From: a bacterium
Lineage (GTDB): Bacteria > KSB1 > UBA2214
Length of the DNA stretch: 7,077 nucleotides
NCBI GenBank assembly: GCA_029560815.1
Contig: JAKQKF010000140.1
Span: forward strand, 1 to 7,077
Direction of reading: 5' to 3'
Shown here: positions 1 to 7,077 of the stretch, in pieces
Position numbering within the stretch: the first letter of the stretch is position 1
Layout of the letters: each line of letters starts with the position of its first letter
The notes under the pieces: generated by a model
What the model was told of the DNA's origin: nothing
Seen by the model: only the letters and a program-made list of their open reading frames with translations
Database searches by the model: none
Translations under genes and position numbers: made by a program

Positions 1-199
1 AGGGATGGCCCATGCGCGCCGTGACGTTCCAGTCGATGGTGCGGATGTCATCCCCGGGCAGATATTCGCGCACCTCGGAGAACTCCATGCCCCTGCCCTT
101 GAATACCGAGTGGTATTCGCCGGAAAAGACATCGTTGACCAGCCCGCGGGTCTGGATCTCGATGCGCTTGACTTTTTTGAGTATCTCTTTTGGGATCAT
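1..199 (-). CDS. DUF58 domain protein, N-terminal 66 residues only
   Basis: The gene reads off the left edge. The visible part begins MIPKEILKKVKRIEIQTRG and contains VFSGEYHSVFKGRGMEF and YLPGDDIRTIDWNVTARMG. This is the signature N-terminus of DUF58 proteins, which have about 290-300 residues and carry a von Willebrand-like fold further on. DUF58 proteins are the usual partners of MoxR ATPases; biochemical function is unsettled. The start used is ATG at 199. An in-frame GTG four codons upstream (211) is also possible and has an AGG nearby, but the family normally begins close to the PKEILKK motif. The ribosome binding site for ATG is weak (AGAGA). No other start within the 44-base gap looks better. 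Confidence 0.92.
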   Translation of the reverse strand, partial: MIPKEILKKVKRIEIQTRGLVNDVFSGEYHSVFKGRGMEFSEVREYLPGDDIRTIDWNVTARMGHP

Positions 200-243
200 G
201 GTCTCTGTCACCCGTTGCCTGTGCCGGTCCTGACGGCCGCCGG

Positions 244-1233
<990 letters not shown>

Positions 1234-1266
1234 TACTCCTCCCGAAATGTTAATCTATTTTAAAAA

Positions 1267-2163
1267 TTATCCCAGCAGCCTCTCAAGTATCGTATAGGCG
1301 CGCTCGAGTTCGCTGCGCATCTGCGCGGCGCCCGAAAACTTGGCGATATCCGCACTCTCCAGGACGGCCAGGGTGTCGGCGATCACCCGCTCATCGGCAC
1401 CGGCTTCGGCCATCAATCCGCGCACTTCGGAGGTGGTTGCGCTGATCAGGGGCAGGCTGTATTTTGCGGCCAGATAACGGCGCAGCACGCCCGCGAGACG
1501 GCCGAAAGCGGCATTGACATCGAGATCGGGCTGACGGAGATCTACCTCTTCCCTCAGCCGTTCACCATATTTTTGTTCAAGGCTCACCTCACTGGCCGCC
1601 TGTATGCGGGCGAGACGTTCAGCCTCGGCGCGCCTGGCACGGATCCGCCGCACCAGAAAGACAGCGATCAGAGAGGAGAGCAGCATGGAGAGCAGAATGA
1701 CCAGCCAGAGGTAAGAAGCCGGCTCAGGCAAAGGATCAATCACCTTGAGCTCCAGCCGGCTGCTGGCGAGGCGGTACTCCTTGCCGGTCTCGCGGTCGGC
1801 GTAGCGGATGATGATGCCGTCGACGTAGGCCATGCCGAGGCCGTCGGGCTTGACGGTGTACTGATACTCCTGCCGGGCGACCTGCATGCCGCCGACGACC
1901 TGAACCTGGTTGGCACTGGCGGTTTCGATAATGTTGAGGTTTTGAACCAGGGGATTGTCAAAACGGGTGATTTCATAGCGGTCCAGATCCCCCGCCCACT
2001 CGAGCCGGATAGTGACGACCGCCGTGCGGTTGAGGGGGACCTCGTGGGGCTGCGCCGAAGCGGATACCCGAATGCCCTCATCCTCCCCCTGCGCCTGCAG
2101 GGAGCTGATCCCGAGCGAAGAAAAGAAAATGGCTATGGCCGCGGCGATACGGAATATGCGCAT
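1267..2163 (-). CDS. BatD-like single-pass membrane protein
   Basis: A 298-residue protein with an N-terminal signal peptide (about 1-24, cleavage likely after LQA). An extracytoplasmic domain of about 125 residues has beta-rich, Ig-like character: it opens with VSASAQPHEVPLNRTAVVTIRLEW and includes the YQYTVKPDGLG segment, resembling the repeats of BatD 'oxygen tolerance' proteins. One membrane helix follows (about 151-171, YLWLVILLSMLLSSLIAVFL). A positively charged stretch RRIRARR places the C-terminus in the cytoplasm. The cytoplasmic part (about 172-298) includes LAGVLRRYLAAKYSLPLISA and ADIAKFSG, like the helical C-terminal domain of short BatD/DUF4381 proteins. Full BatD proteins are commonly much longer with several repeats, so this is a compact version. 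A good ribosome binding site (GGAGG, six bases before ATG) supports the start. It is 33 bases upstream of moxR and so probably the first gene of that operon. The family match is from recall; exact function is unknown. Confidence 0.75.
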   Translation of the reverse strand: MRIFRIAAAIAIFFSSLGISSLQAQGEDEGIRVSASAQPHEVPLNRTAVVTIRLEWAGDLDRYEITRFDNPLVQNLNIIETASANQVQVVGGMQVARQEYQYTVKPDGLGMAYVDGIIIRYADRETGKEYRLASSRLELKVIDPLPEPASYLWLVILLSMLLSSLIAVFLVRRIRARRAEAERLARIQAASEVSLEQKYGERLREEVDLRQPDLDVNAAFGRLAGVLRRYLAAKYSLPLISATTSEVRGLMAEAGADERVIADTLAVLESADIAKFSGAAQMRSELERAYTILERLLG

Positions 2164-2228
2164 TCAATTCCTCCAGGCAATAAAAAACCGATAAAAGGGC
2201 TTAAGAGGTAGTGTGGCCATTCGATCGG

Positions 2229-2272
2229 CGAATTTCTCTGTGCCGCGGTCTGCGGCACAGAGAGAAATATCG
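2229..2272. repeat. Long stem-loop between lipoprotein and BatD-like genes
   Basis: A 12-bp perfect stem (TCTCTGTGCCGC at 2235-2246 with GCGGCACAGAGA at 2252-2263) closed by a five-base loop. By shifting a two-base bulge it can be extended to about 18 bp (ATTTCTC with GAGAAAT, then CGA with TCG). It begins 7 bases after the lipoprotein stop. Its position suits a transcription terminator or mRNA 3'-end stabiliser, but no T-run follows on the minus strand, so an intrinsic terminator of the standard kind is not shown. The rest of the 116-base gap holds T-rich sequence and the ribosome binding site of the next gene (GGAGG at 2170-2174). Confidence 0.6.
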
Positions 2273-2279
2273 GCATGCA

Positions 2280-2792
2280 TTATTTTTGTTCAGCAGCATC
2301 CGGGGCGGGATTGCCAAGCTGAAGCTCGAGCTCGCTGATGTCCTTGCCCAGATGGTCCAGTTCCCATTGCACCGAAGAGGCCAGTTCATGTGCAGGCCAT
2401 TTTTTCAAAAACTCCTGATAATACTTTTTGGCGTTATCAAAGTCCTTGATGTCATTGGCATAGCGGTAGCCGATCATGAAACTGGATTGGATGACAAAAT
2501 TGCTCTTGGGGTATTTGCTGATCAGCTGTTTGTAGGCTTGCACGGATTTCTGATAATCCTTGAGGTTGTTCGCATAGAGCACGCCGAGCCGGTAAAGGGT
2601 TTCATCGGCACGTTTTGACCTGGGGTAGGCCTTGACCAGGCGGGCATACATATCGGCTGCCTCTTTCCATTGTTCGCGGCTCTCAAAATCCGAGGCATTG
2701 GCGCGCAGCTGATCTTCAGTCATTTTCTCGCCGCAGCCGGTCATCATAACAGCAACGAGCAAAACGGCCAATAGTCCAAACCAGTGTTTCAT
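2280..2792 (-). CDS. TPR-repeat lipoprotein, BamD/YbgF-like
   Basis: A 170-residue predicted lipoprotein. The N-terminus MKHWFGLLAVLLVAVMMTGC is a signal peptide with a lipobox (MTGC) whose lipidated cysteine is residue 20. The following Gly-Glu, with no Asp at +2, fits outer-membrane sorting by E. coli rules. The mature part (about 27-145) contains TPR-like helical pairs: WKEAADMYARLVKAYP, YQKSVQAYKQLISKYP and FDNAKKYYQEFLKKWP, each ending in the Tyr/Trp-Pro typical of BamD (outer-membrane assembly) and of the CpoB/YbgF TPR domain. It is shorter than BamD (about 240 residues), so orthology is unclear; a generic periplasmic scaffold is equally likely. The tail is Pro/Ala-rich and ends AAEQK. 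It sits between clpB and the BatD-like gene, possibly co-transcribed with clpB since no terminator is visible in the 79-base gap. TPR proteins (BatC, BatE) also accompany Bat operons, which would suit a partner role here, but this is inference. Confidence 0.8.
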   Translation of the reverse strand: MKHWFGLLAVLLVAVMMTGCGEKMTEDQLRANASDFESREQWKEAADMYARLVKAYPRSKRADETLYRLGVLYANNLKDYQKSVQAYKQLISKYPKSNFVIQSSFMIGYRYANDIKDFDNAKKYYQEFLKKWPAHELASSVQWELDHLGKDISELELQLGNPAPDAAEQK

Positions 2793-2797
2793 CGCAT

Positions 2798-2804
2798 CTC
2801 CTCC
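2798..2804 (-). promoter_or_regulatory. Ribosome binding site deciding the lipoprotein start
   Basis: The minus strand reads GGAGGAG, ending five bases before the ATG at 2792. The frame is open further upstream to an ATG at 2897, but that start would overlap the end of clpB, has no such site, and would bury the lipoprotein signal inside the protein. Confidence 0.8.
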
Positions 2805-2871
2805 GCTGGAATTCATTCGTGAATGTGTGGTAAACGTGCCTTGTAAAGGTAAAGTTCCACAATTTTCCAAC

Positions 2872-5484
2872 TTACACACTTTTGCGCTTAAAATCAAGTT
2901 TTTTATCCTTTACAACCACCTGCACCGTGCTTCCTGCCGGAAACTCACCCTCGAGTAGACGGATGGCCAGCGCGTCGGTCATCTCGCGCTGGATCAGCCG
3001 TTTCAAAGGCCGAGCACCGAACGCCGGATCGTAGCCGTGCTCCGCCAGATACTCCTCCACCTCCGGCGTCACCTCAAGTGAAAGATCCTGGCGCTCCAGC
3101 AGCCTCTTCAGGTGCTTAAGCTGCAAGCGGGCGATCAGCTTGATCTCCTCGCGCCGCAATGCATGGAAGACGATGATGTCGTCAATACGGTTAAGGAATT
3201 CCGGGCGCAGCGTGGTTTTGAGCAAAGCCAGAACCTCCGTGCGGATCTCCTCGTGGACTTTTTTGCGGTTCTTCTCATTGATCTCCTGCGAACGCTCCAT
3301 GATCTGCTGCGCCCCGAGATTGGAGGTCATGATGACAATGGTATTCTTGAAATTGACCGTCCGGCCCTGGTTGTCGGTGAGACGCCCTTCATCGAGCACC
3401 TGGAGCAGGACGTTAAAGACTTCAGGATGGGCTTTCTCGATCTCGTCGAGCAGCACCACCGCATAAGGCCGCCGCCGCACCGCCTCGGTGAGCTGCCCTC
3501 CTTCGTCATAACCGACATAGCCGGGGGGCGCGCCGATCAGCCGCGAGACCGCATGACGTTCCATGTACTCGGACATATCGACGCGCACCATGGCACGCTC
3601 GTCGTCGAAGAGAAACTCGGCCAGCGCCCGCGCCAGTTCGGTCTTGCCGACGCCGGTCGAGCCAAGAAAGATAAAGGAGCCGATGGGCCGATTCTCGTCC
3701 TGCAGTCCCGCGCGGCTGCGGCGGATGGCATCGGAGACCGCTTCCACTGCTTCATCCTGGCCGATGACCCGTTCATGCAGGCGCTCCTCCATATGCAGCA
3801 GCTTTTGCTTTTCGCTCTCGAGCATGCGCACGACCGGGATACCGGTCCATTTGGAGACCACCTCGGCGATGTCCTCCTCATCGACCTCCTCCTTGAGCAT
3901 CCGGAGGTCTTTCTGCAGGTCGATCAGCCTCGCATTGGCCGCCTCGAGCTGTTTCTGCAGATCGATCAGGCGGCCGTATTTCAGCTCGGCTGCCTTTTCG
4001 AGCAGGCCGTCGCGTTCAGCGGCAGCAGCGTCGGTTTTGGCCTGTTCGATCTGCCCCTTGATGGTGCGGATCTCGGCAATCTGGCTCTTTTCCATCTCCC
4101 AGTGCGCCCGCAAAGTAGTGCGCTGGGTGGAGAGTTCAGCCAGCTCCCTGTCGACCTCCTCAAGCCGTTTGTGCGAGGCGGGATCCTCCTCCTTTTTCAA
4201 AGCCTGGCGTTCGATCTCCAGCTGCTTGCTGCGGCGCTCGACCTCGTCGAGCTCGGCCGGCATGCTGTCGATTTCAATGCGGAGTTTGGAGGCGGCTTCA
4301 TCCATCAGGTCGATCGCCTTGTCCGGCAGAAAACGGTCGCTGATGTAACGGTCAGCGAGAGTGGCCGCCGCCACCAGGGCGTTGTCCTGGATGCGGACGC
4401 CATGATGGACCTCGTATTTCTCCTTGAGACCGCGCAGAATGGAGATGGTCTCTTCCGTCGAGGGCGGATTGACCAGAATGGGCTGGAAGCGCCGCTCCAG
4501 AGCGGCGTCCTTTTCAATGTGCTGGCGGTACTCATCGAGCGTGGTGGCGCCGACGCAGCGCAGCTCGCCGCGGGCGAGGGCCGGCTTGAGCATATTGGAG
4601 GCATCCATGGCACCCTCGGCGGCACCTGCGCCGACCAGGGTGTGAAGTTCGTCGATGAAGAGGATGTACTCGCCTTCGGACTCGCTGATCTCCTTGAGAA
4701 CGGCCTTGAAGCGCTCCTCGAATTCACCGCGGTATTTGGCCCCGGCGATGAGGGCGCCGAGATCGAGGGCCACCAGCCGCTTGGTCTTGAGGTTTTCAGG
4801 GACATCACCTTCAATGATGCGCCGCGCGATGCCTTCAGCGATGGCGGTCTTGCCAACACCCGGCTCGCCGATCAGCACCGGATTGTTTTTGGTACGCCGG
4901 CTCAGCACCTGCAGCACCCGGCGCGTCTCTTCATCGCGGCCGATGACCGGATCGAGTTTGCCCTGGCGGGCGAGTTCGTTGAGATCGCGCGCGTAGCGTT
5001 TGAGAGCCTGGTACTTGTCCTCCGGAGTCTGGTCGGTCACCCGCCGTGAACCGCGCACCTGCCTGAGCACCTCAAGCAGGCTTTCGCGTGAAATTCCGCT
5101 GTCACGCAGCAGCCCGCCCGCCTCACTTTTATCCGCGGCAAGGGCGAGCAGCAGATGTTCGATGCTGATGAACTCGTCACGAAGCTGGCCCGCCTCCCGG
5201 CTTGCCGCCTCGAGGAGATCGCCGGTGGCACGGCTGTAGAAGAGCTGCCCGGCGCCGCTGACCTTGGGAAGCCGGGCCAGGGACTCTTGCGCCCGTCCTG
5301 CGAGCAGATCCGCGTCGGCGCCTATTTTCCTGAGCAGGGTGCGGCCGAGACCCTCGGGCTCGTCGAGGAGCGCAAGCAGAAGGTGGACCGGCTCGATCTG
5401 CTGGTGACCGTTATCGCCGGCCAGCTTTTGGCTGCGCCCCAGGGCCTCCTGGGCCTTGATCGTCAGTTTGTCCATGGATATCAT
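2872..5484 (-). CDS. clpB: ATP-dependent disaggregase ClpB (Hsp100)
   Basis: Cytoplasmic hexameric AAA+ machine that threads aggregated protein through its pore and refolds it together with DnaK. The product is 870 residues, about the family length (857 in E. coli). Domains in order: Clp N domain with two repeats (about 1-150). NBD1 with Walker A GEPGVGKT (206-213), pore loop KYRGEF (250-255), Walker B ILFIDE (274-279) and arginine pair R331-R332. Coiled-coil M domain (about 405-540) with the ELKYG tyrosine at 503. NBD2 with Walker A GSTGVGKT (608-615), pore loop GYVGYDEGG (655-663), Walker B VVLLDE (676-681), arginine finger region EFLNR (762-766) and sensor-2 GARPLKR (823-829). The long M domain makes this ClpB rather than ClpA or ClpC. 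All catalytic motifs are intact. It lies 267 bases after dnaK, behind a terminator, and 79 bases before the lipoprotein gene with no obvious terminator between. Confidence 0.98.
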   Translation of the reverse strand: MISMDKLTIKAQEALGRSQKLAGDNGHQQIEPVHLLLALLDEPEGLGRTLLRKIGADADLLAGRAQESLARLPKVSGAGQLFYSRATGDLLEAASREAGQLRDEFISIEHLLLALAADKSEAGGLLRDSGISRESLLEVLRQVRGSRRVTDQTPEDKYQALKRYARDLNELARQGKLDPVIGRDEETRRVLQVLSRRTKNNPVLIGEPGVGKTAIAEGIARRIIEGDVPENLKTKRLVALDLGALIAGAKYRGEFEERFKAVLKEISESEGEYILFIDELHTLVGAGAAEGAMDASNMLKPALARGELRCVGATTLDEYRQHIEKDAALERRFQPILVNPPSTEETISILRGLKEKYEVHHGVRIQDNALVAAATLADRYISDRFLPDKAIDLMDEAASKLRIEIDSMPAELDEVERRSKQLEIERQALKKEEDPASHKRLEEVDRELAELSTQRTTLRAHWEMEKSQIAEIRTIKGQIEQAKTDAAAAERDGLLEKAAELKYGRLIDLQKQLEAANARLIDLQKDLRMLKEEVDEEDIAEVVSKWTGIPVVRMLESEKQKLLHMEERLHERVIGQDEAVEAVSDAIRRSRAGLQDENRPIGSFIFLGSTGVGKTELARALAEFLFDDERAMVRVDMSEYMERHAVSRLIGAPPGYVGYDEGGQLTEAVRRRPYAVVLLDEIEKAHPEVFNVLLQVLDEGRLTDNQGRTVNFKNTIVIMTSNLGAQQIMERSQEINEKNRKKVHEEIRTEVLALLKTTLRPEFLNRIDDIIVFHALRREEIKLIARLQLKHLKRLLERQDLSLEVTPEVEEYLAEHGYDPAFGARPLKRLIQREMTDALAIRLLEGEFPAGSTVQVVVKDKKLDFKRKSV

Positions 5485-5491
5485 TAAAGTA

Positions 5492-5497
5492 CCCCTC
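5492..5497 (-). promoter_or_regulatory. Ribosome binding site of clpB
   Basis: The minus strand reads GAGGGG, seven bases before the ATG at 5484. That spacing supports the start MISMDKL. The ATG three codons later (5475), which would give the more usual MDKLT beginning, would be 16 bases away. Confidence 0.65.
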
Positions 5498-5508
5498 GTT
5501 TCAAATTA

Positions 5509-5539
5509 CCGGGTTCGCGCCGAGGCGCGGAGAGCCCGG
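5509..5539 (-). promoter_or_regulatory. GC-rich stem-loop in the presumed clpB leader
   Basis: CCGGG (5509-5513) pairs with CCCGG (5535-5539), enclosing a second stem CGCGC (5516-5520) with GCGCG (5525-5529) and a four-base CGAG loop (CTCG on the minus strand), separated by a small internal loop. It lies only 24 bases upstream of the clpB start, directly ahead of the ribosome binding site. In the RNA, the loop plus its closing base reads CCUCG (5521-5525), complementary to the CGAGG of the clpB Shine-Dalgarno (5494-5498). A translational control element such as a thermosensor is possible but unproven. No promoter consensus could be placed with confidence. Confidence 0.4.
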
Positions 5540-5602
5540 AAAGAATAAAATCTCATCCGGCTGCGGCGAATAGCCTGATCCTGCATCTGCTGGTCCGGTC
5601 TG

Positions 5603-5625
5603 CCAGCCTCTTTGAAAGAGGCTGG
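5603..5625. repeat. 10-bp perfect hairpin in dnaK-clpB spacer
   Basis: CCAGCCTCTT (5603-5612) pairs perfectly with AAGAGGCTGG (5616-5625) around a three-base loop. TTTTA follows on the plus strand (5626-5630), so formally it resembles an intrinsic terminator reading rightward, towards the 3' end of dnaK. There is no plausible plus-strand gene here, so it may block antisense transcription or simply be an mRNA structure. Its left arm overlaps TCTGCCAG (5599-5606), which has a perfect inverted copy at 5642-5649 beside the dnaK terminator T-run, so two pairings compete. Confidence 0.45.
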
Positions 5626-5648
5626 TTTTACGCTCAGGTTCCTGGCAG

Positions 5649-5672
5649 AAAAAGGGCGGAAAGAATCCGCCC
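5649..5672 (-). terminator. Probable intrinsic terminator of dnaK
   Basis: Read on the minus strand, a 7-bp stem GGGCGGA / TCCGCCC with loop TTCTT (5654-5672) is followed at once by TTTTT (5649-5653). It lies about 80 bases past the dnaK stop and in the right orientation. This is the only hairpin in the spacer with a T-run on its minus-strand 3' side. It implies that clpB is at least partly transcribed from its own promoter in the remaining spacer, though read-through is possible. Confidence 0.7.
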
Positions 5673-5685
5673 CTGTTGTATGCAT

Positions 5686-5721
5686 CGATTCTCCCGCCGG
5701 CCGCAGCCGGGGGGAGAATCG
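5686..5721. repeat. Long stem-loop just after dnaK stop
   Basis: A 10-bp perfect stem (CGATTCTCCC at 5686-5695 with GGGAGAATCG at 5712-5721), one G-G mismatch, then a further 5 bp (CCGGC with GCCGG) closed by a four-base loop. It begins about 30 bases after the dnaK stop. On the minus strand no T-run follows. On the plus strand a TTTT appears a few bases later. It could protect the dnaK mRNA 3' end, act with the terminator at 5649-5672, or be a REP-like palindromic element. The structure is seen in the sequence; its role is not known. Confidence 0.55.
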
Positions 5722-5751
5722 CCGGTTTTGCCATTATGCTGTACGGGCGGA

Positions 5752-7077
5752 TTACTTTTTGTCGTCAACCACCTCATAGTCCGCATCTTCGGCCTCGGGC
5801 GGCTTTTCGCCCTGAGGCTCGGCCGGGCCCTGCTGCTCGGCGCCGCCGGCGCTCTGCTGCTGGGCGTTGGCCGCTTCGTACATCTTGGAGGCGGCCTGGT
5901 TCCAGATCTGGTTGAGGGCCTCGAGAGCGGACTTGAGCTCGTCGATGCTCTCGCCCTTGATGGCCGTTTCCAGTCGCCCGACGCCAGCTTCGAGCTGGTT
6001 TTTGGTGCCCGGATCGAACTTGTCCTCGTTCTCCTTGATGTTCTTCCGGGTTTGATAGACCAGCTGGTCGGCCTGGTTGCGGGTATCGATCAGCTCGCGC
6101 CGCTTCTTGTCCTCGGCGGCATGCGCCTTGGCGTCGGTGACCATCTTGTCCACCTCTTCCTTGCTCAGACCGGTCGAGGCTTCGATGCGGATGGTCTGCT
6201 CCTTGTTGGTCGCCTTGTCCTTGGCGGCGACGTTGAGGATGCCATTGGCATCGATGTCGAAAGAGACCTCGATCTGCGGAATGCCGCGCGGTGCAGGCGG
6301 AAGGCCATCCAGATGGAAACGGCCGAGGGTGCGGTTGTCAACGGCCATCTCGCGCTCGCCCTGGAGAATATGGATCTCCACCGAGGTCTGGCTGTCGGCA
6401 GCGGTCGAAAAAACCTGCGACTGGCGGGTAGGGATGGTGGTGTTCTTCTCGATGATCCGGGTCAGCACGCCGCCCAGAGTCTCGATGCCGAGGGAGAGGG
6501 GCGTGACGTCGAGGAGGAGGACATCCTTGACTTCCCCGCCGAGCACGCCGCCCTGGATGGCAGCGCCCACAGCGACCACTTCGTCAGGGTTGACGCCGCG
6601 ATGCGGCTCCTTGCCGAAGAGTTCGCGCACCAGCTCCTGCACTTTGGGCATGCGGGTTGAGCCGCCAACCAGCACGACTTCATCGATCTCGGCGGTAGTC
6701 AGGCCGGCATCCTTGAGGGCGGTGCGGCAGGGCCCGAGGGTGCGCTGAAAAAGATCATCACAGAGCTGCTCGAACTTGGCCCGGGTCAGGGTCATGCTCA
6801 GATGCTTGGGGCCGCTGTCGGTCGCTGTGATGAAGGGCAGGTTGATCTCGGTCTGGGCCGTGCTCGAGAGTTCGCACTTGCCCTTTTCGGCCGCTTCCTT
6901 CAGACGCTGCAGGGCCATAGGATCCTTGGAGAGGTCGACCCCCTCCTGTTTGACGAACTCATCGACGATCCAGTCGATGATGCGCTGATCAAAGTCATCG
7001 CCGCCGAGATGGGTGTCGCCGTTGGTCGACTTGACCTCGAAAACACCGTCGCCGATCTCGAGGATCGAGATATCAAA
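5752..7077 (-). CDS. dnaK: Chaperone DnaK (Hsp70), C-terminal part, 5' end outside window
   Basis: ATP-dependent cytoplasmic Hsp70 chaperone that binds exposed hydrophobic segments and hands aggregates to ClpB; it works with DnaJ and GrpE. The frame is open from the right edge to a TAA at 5752-5754, giving 441 residues. The fragment opens with [11 protein letters not shown], directly after where the family has its GGGT phosphate loop, so roughly the first 195-200 residues are missing. Visible in order: the nucleotide-binding domain motif [12 protein letters not shown] (fragment residues 19-30), [10 protein letters not shown] (about 138-147), the interdomain linker [10 protein letters not shown] (from about 186), the beta-sandwich substrate-binding domain, the helical lid, and a Gln/Gly/Pro/Glu-rich tail ending EVVDDKK, the usual DnaK terminus. 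There are no frameshifts. Two cysteines lie close together in [14 protein letters not shown]. An intrinsic terminator follows about 80 bases after the stop. Identity is essentially certain; only the start and promoter are unseen. Confidence 0.98.
   Translation of the reverse strand, partial: FDISILEIGDGVFEVKSTNGDTHLGGDDFDQRIIDWIVDEFVKQEGVDLSKDPMALQRLKEAAEKGKCELSSTAQTEINLPFITATDSGPKHLSMTLTRAKFEQLCDDLFQRTLGPCRTALKDAGLTTAEIDEVVLVGGSTRMPKVQELVRELFGKEPHRGVNPDEVVAVGAAIQGGVLGGEVKDVLLLDVTPLSLGIETLGGVLTRIIEKNTTIPTRQSQVFSTAADSQTSVEIHILQGEREMAVDNRTLGRFHLDGLPPAPRGIPQIEVSFDIDANGILNVAAKDKATNKEQTIRIEASTGLSKEEVDKMVTDAKAHAAEDKKRRELIDTRNQADQLVYQTRKNIKENEDKFDPGTKNQLEAGVGRLETAIKGESIDELKSALEALNQIWNQAASKMYEAANAQQQSAGGAEQQGPAEPQGEKPPEAEDADYEVVDDKK

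Noticed and set aside
2793..2897. Upstream in-frame extension of the TPR lipoprotein to an ATG at 2897
   Set aside because: It would overlap the clpB end and place the signal peptide internally. The ATG at 2792 has a strong ribosome binding site and starts an ideal lipoprotein signal.
3112..5049. 645-codon open frame on the plus strand, antisense to clpB
   Set aside because: Long but wholly inside clpB and in the frame opposite its codons, where GC-biased codon use removes stops. The product is Leu/Asp/Gly/His-rich with no recognisable domain.
5603..5630. Plus-strand intrinsic terminator of an antisense transcript
   Set aside because: The hairpin followed by TTTT fits the form, but there is no plus-strand gene or promoter I can support to its left, so only the hairpin is annotated.
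5501..5734. Short 77-codon minus-strand frame in the dnaK-clpB spacer
   Set aside because: It runs through the hairpins and terminator, has no convincing ribosome binding site, and its ILPPAAAGGRI segment appears on both strands only because it lies over a palindrome.
5680..6660. 326-codon open frame on the plus strand, antisense to dnaK
   Set aside because: It is a shadow of the dnaK coding sequence. Antisense frames of Hsp70 genes are known to stay open and have been misannotated as 'NAD-specific glutamate dehydrogenase'. It has no ribosome binding site and composition set by the other strand.

Overview
The window reads as a dense chromosomal stretch of a Gram-negative bacterium in which every convincing gene lies on the minus strand. 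In transcription order, from high to low coordinates, it holds: the C-terminal two thirds of dnaK (running off the right edge), a complete clpB, a small TPR lipoprotein, a single-pass BatD-like membrane protein, a MoxR-family AAA+ ATPase, and the first 66 codons of a DUF58 protein (running off the left edge). The sequence is moderately GC-rich. The lipobox of the TPR protein, the Bat/MoxR locus, and the ClpB and DnaK wording (for example the ClpB stretch [20 protein letters not shown]) suggest the FCB side of the tree (Bacteroidota, Chlorobiota, Calditrichota or a related uncultured phylum). That placement is inferred from remembered family resemblance, not from a tree.

Right part (5485-7077): dnaK ends at 5752 and is followed by a compact GC hairpin with a T-run that looks like an intrinsic terminator (5649-5672). 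The 267-base dnaK-clpB spacer is unusually rich in stem-loops: 5686-5721, 5654-5672, 5603-5625 and 5509-5539. The last sits just ahead of the clpB ribosome binding site. I see no CIRCE-type inverted repeat and no convincing sigma-32 promoter.

Middle (2280-5484): clpB is a full-length, apparently intact disaggregase. It is followed after 79 bases by a 170-residue lipoprotein with TPR-like repeats, whose start is fixed by a strong ribosome binding site.

Left part (1-2163): after a 116-base gap with a long imperfect stem-loop, three closely spaced genes (gaps of 33 and 44 bases) encode a BatD-like protein, MoxR and DUF58. This is the beginning of a MoxR/Bat (aerotolerance-type) operon, whose von Willebrand factor A genes would be expected just outside the window.

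Functionally, DnaK and ClpB form the bacterial disaggregation machine. The MoxR-DUF58-BatD group is thought to act in metal- or stress-related maturation of envelope proteins, with MoxR as a chaperone-like ATPase. Their linkage suggests a protein quality-control neighbourhood, but no gene here is outside known families and I do not see evidence of a wholly new system. The least explained parts are the structured dnaK-clpB spacer, the small BatD variant and the TPR lipoprotein.
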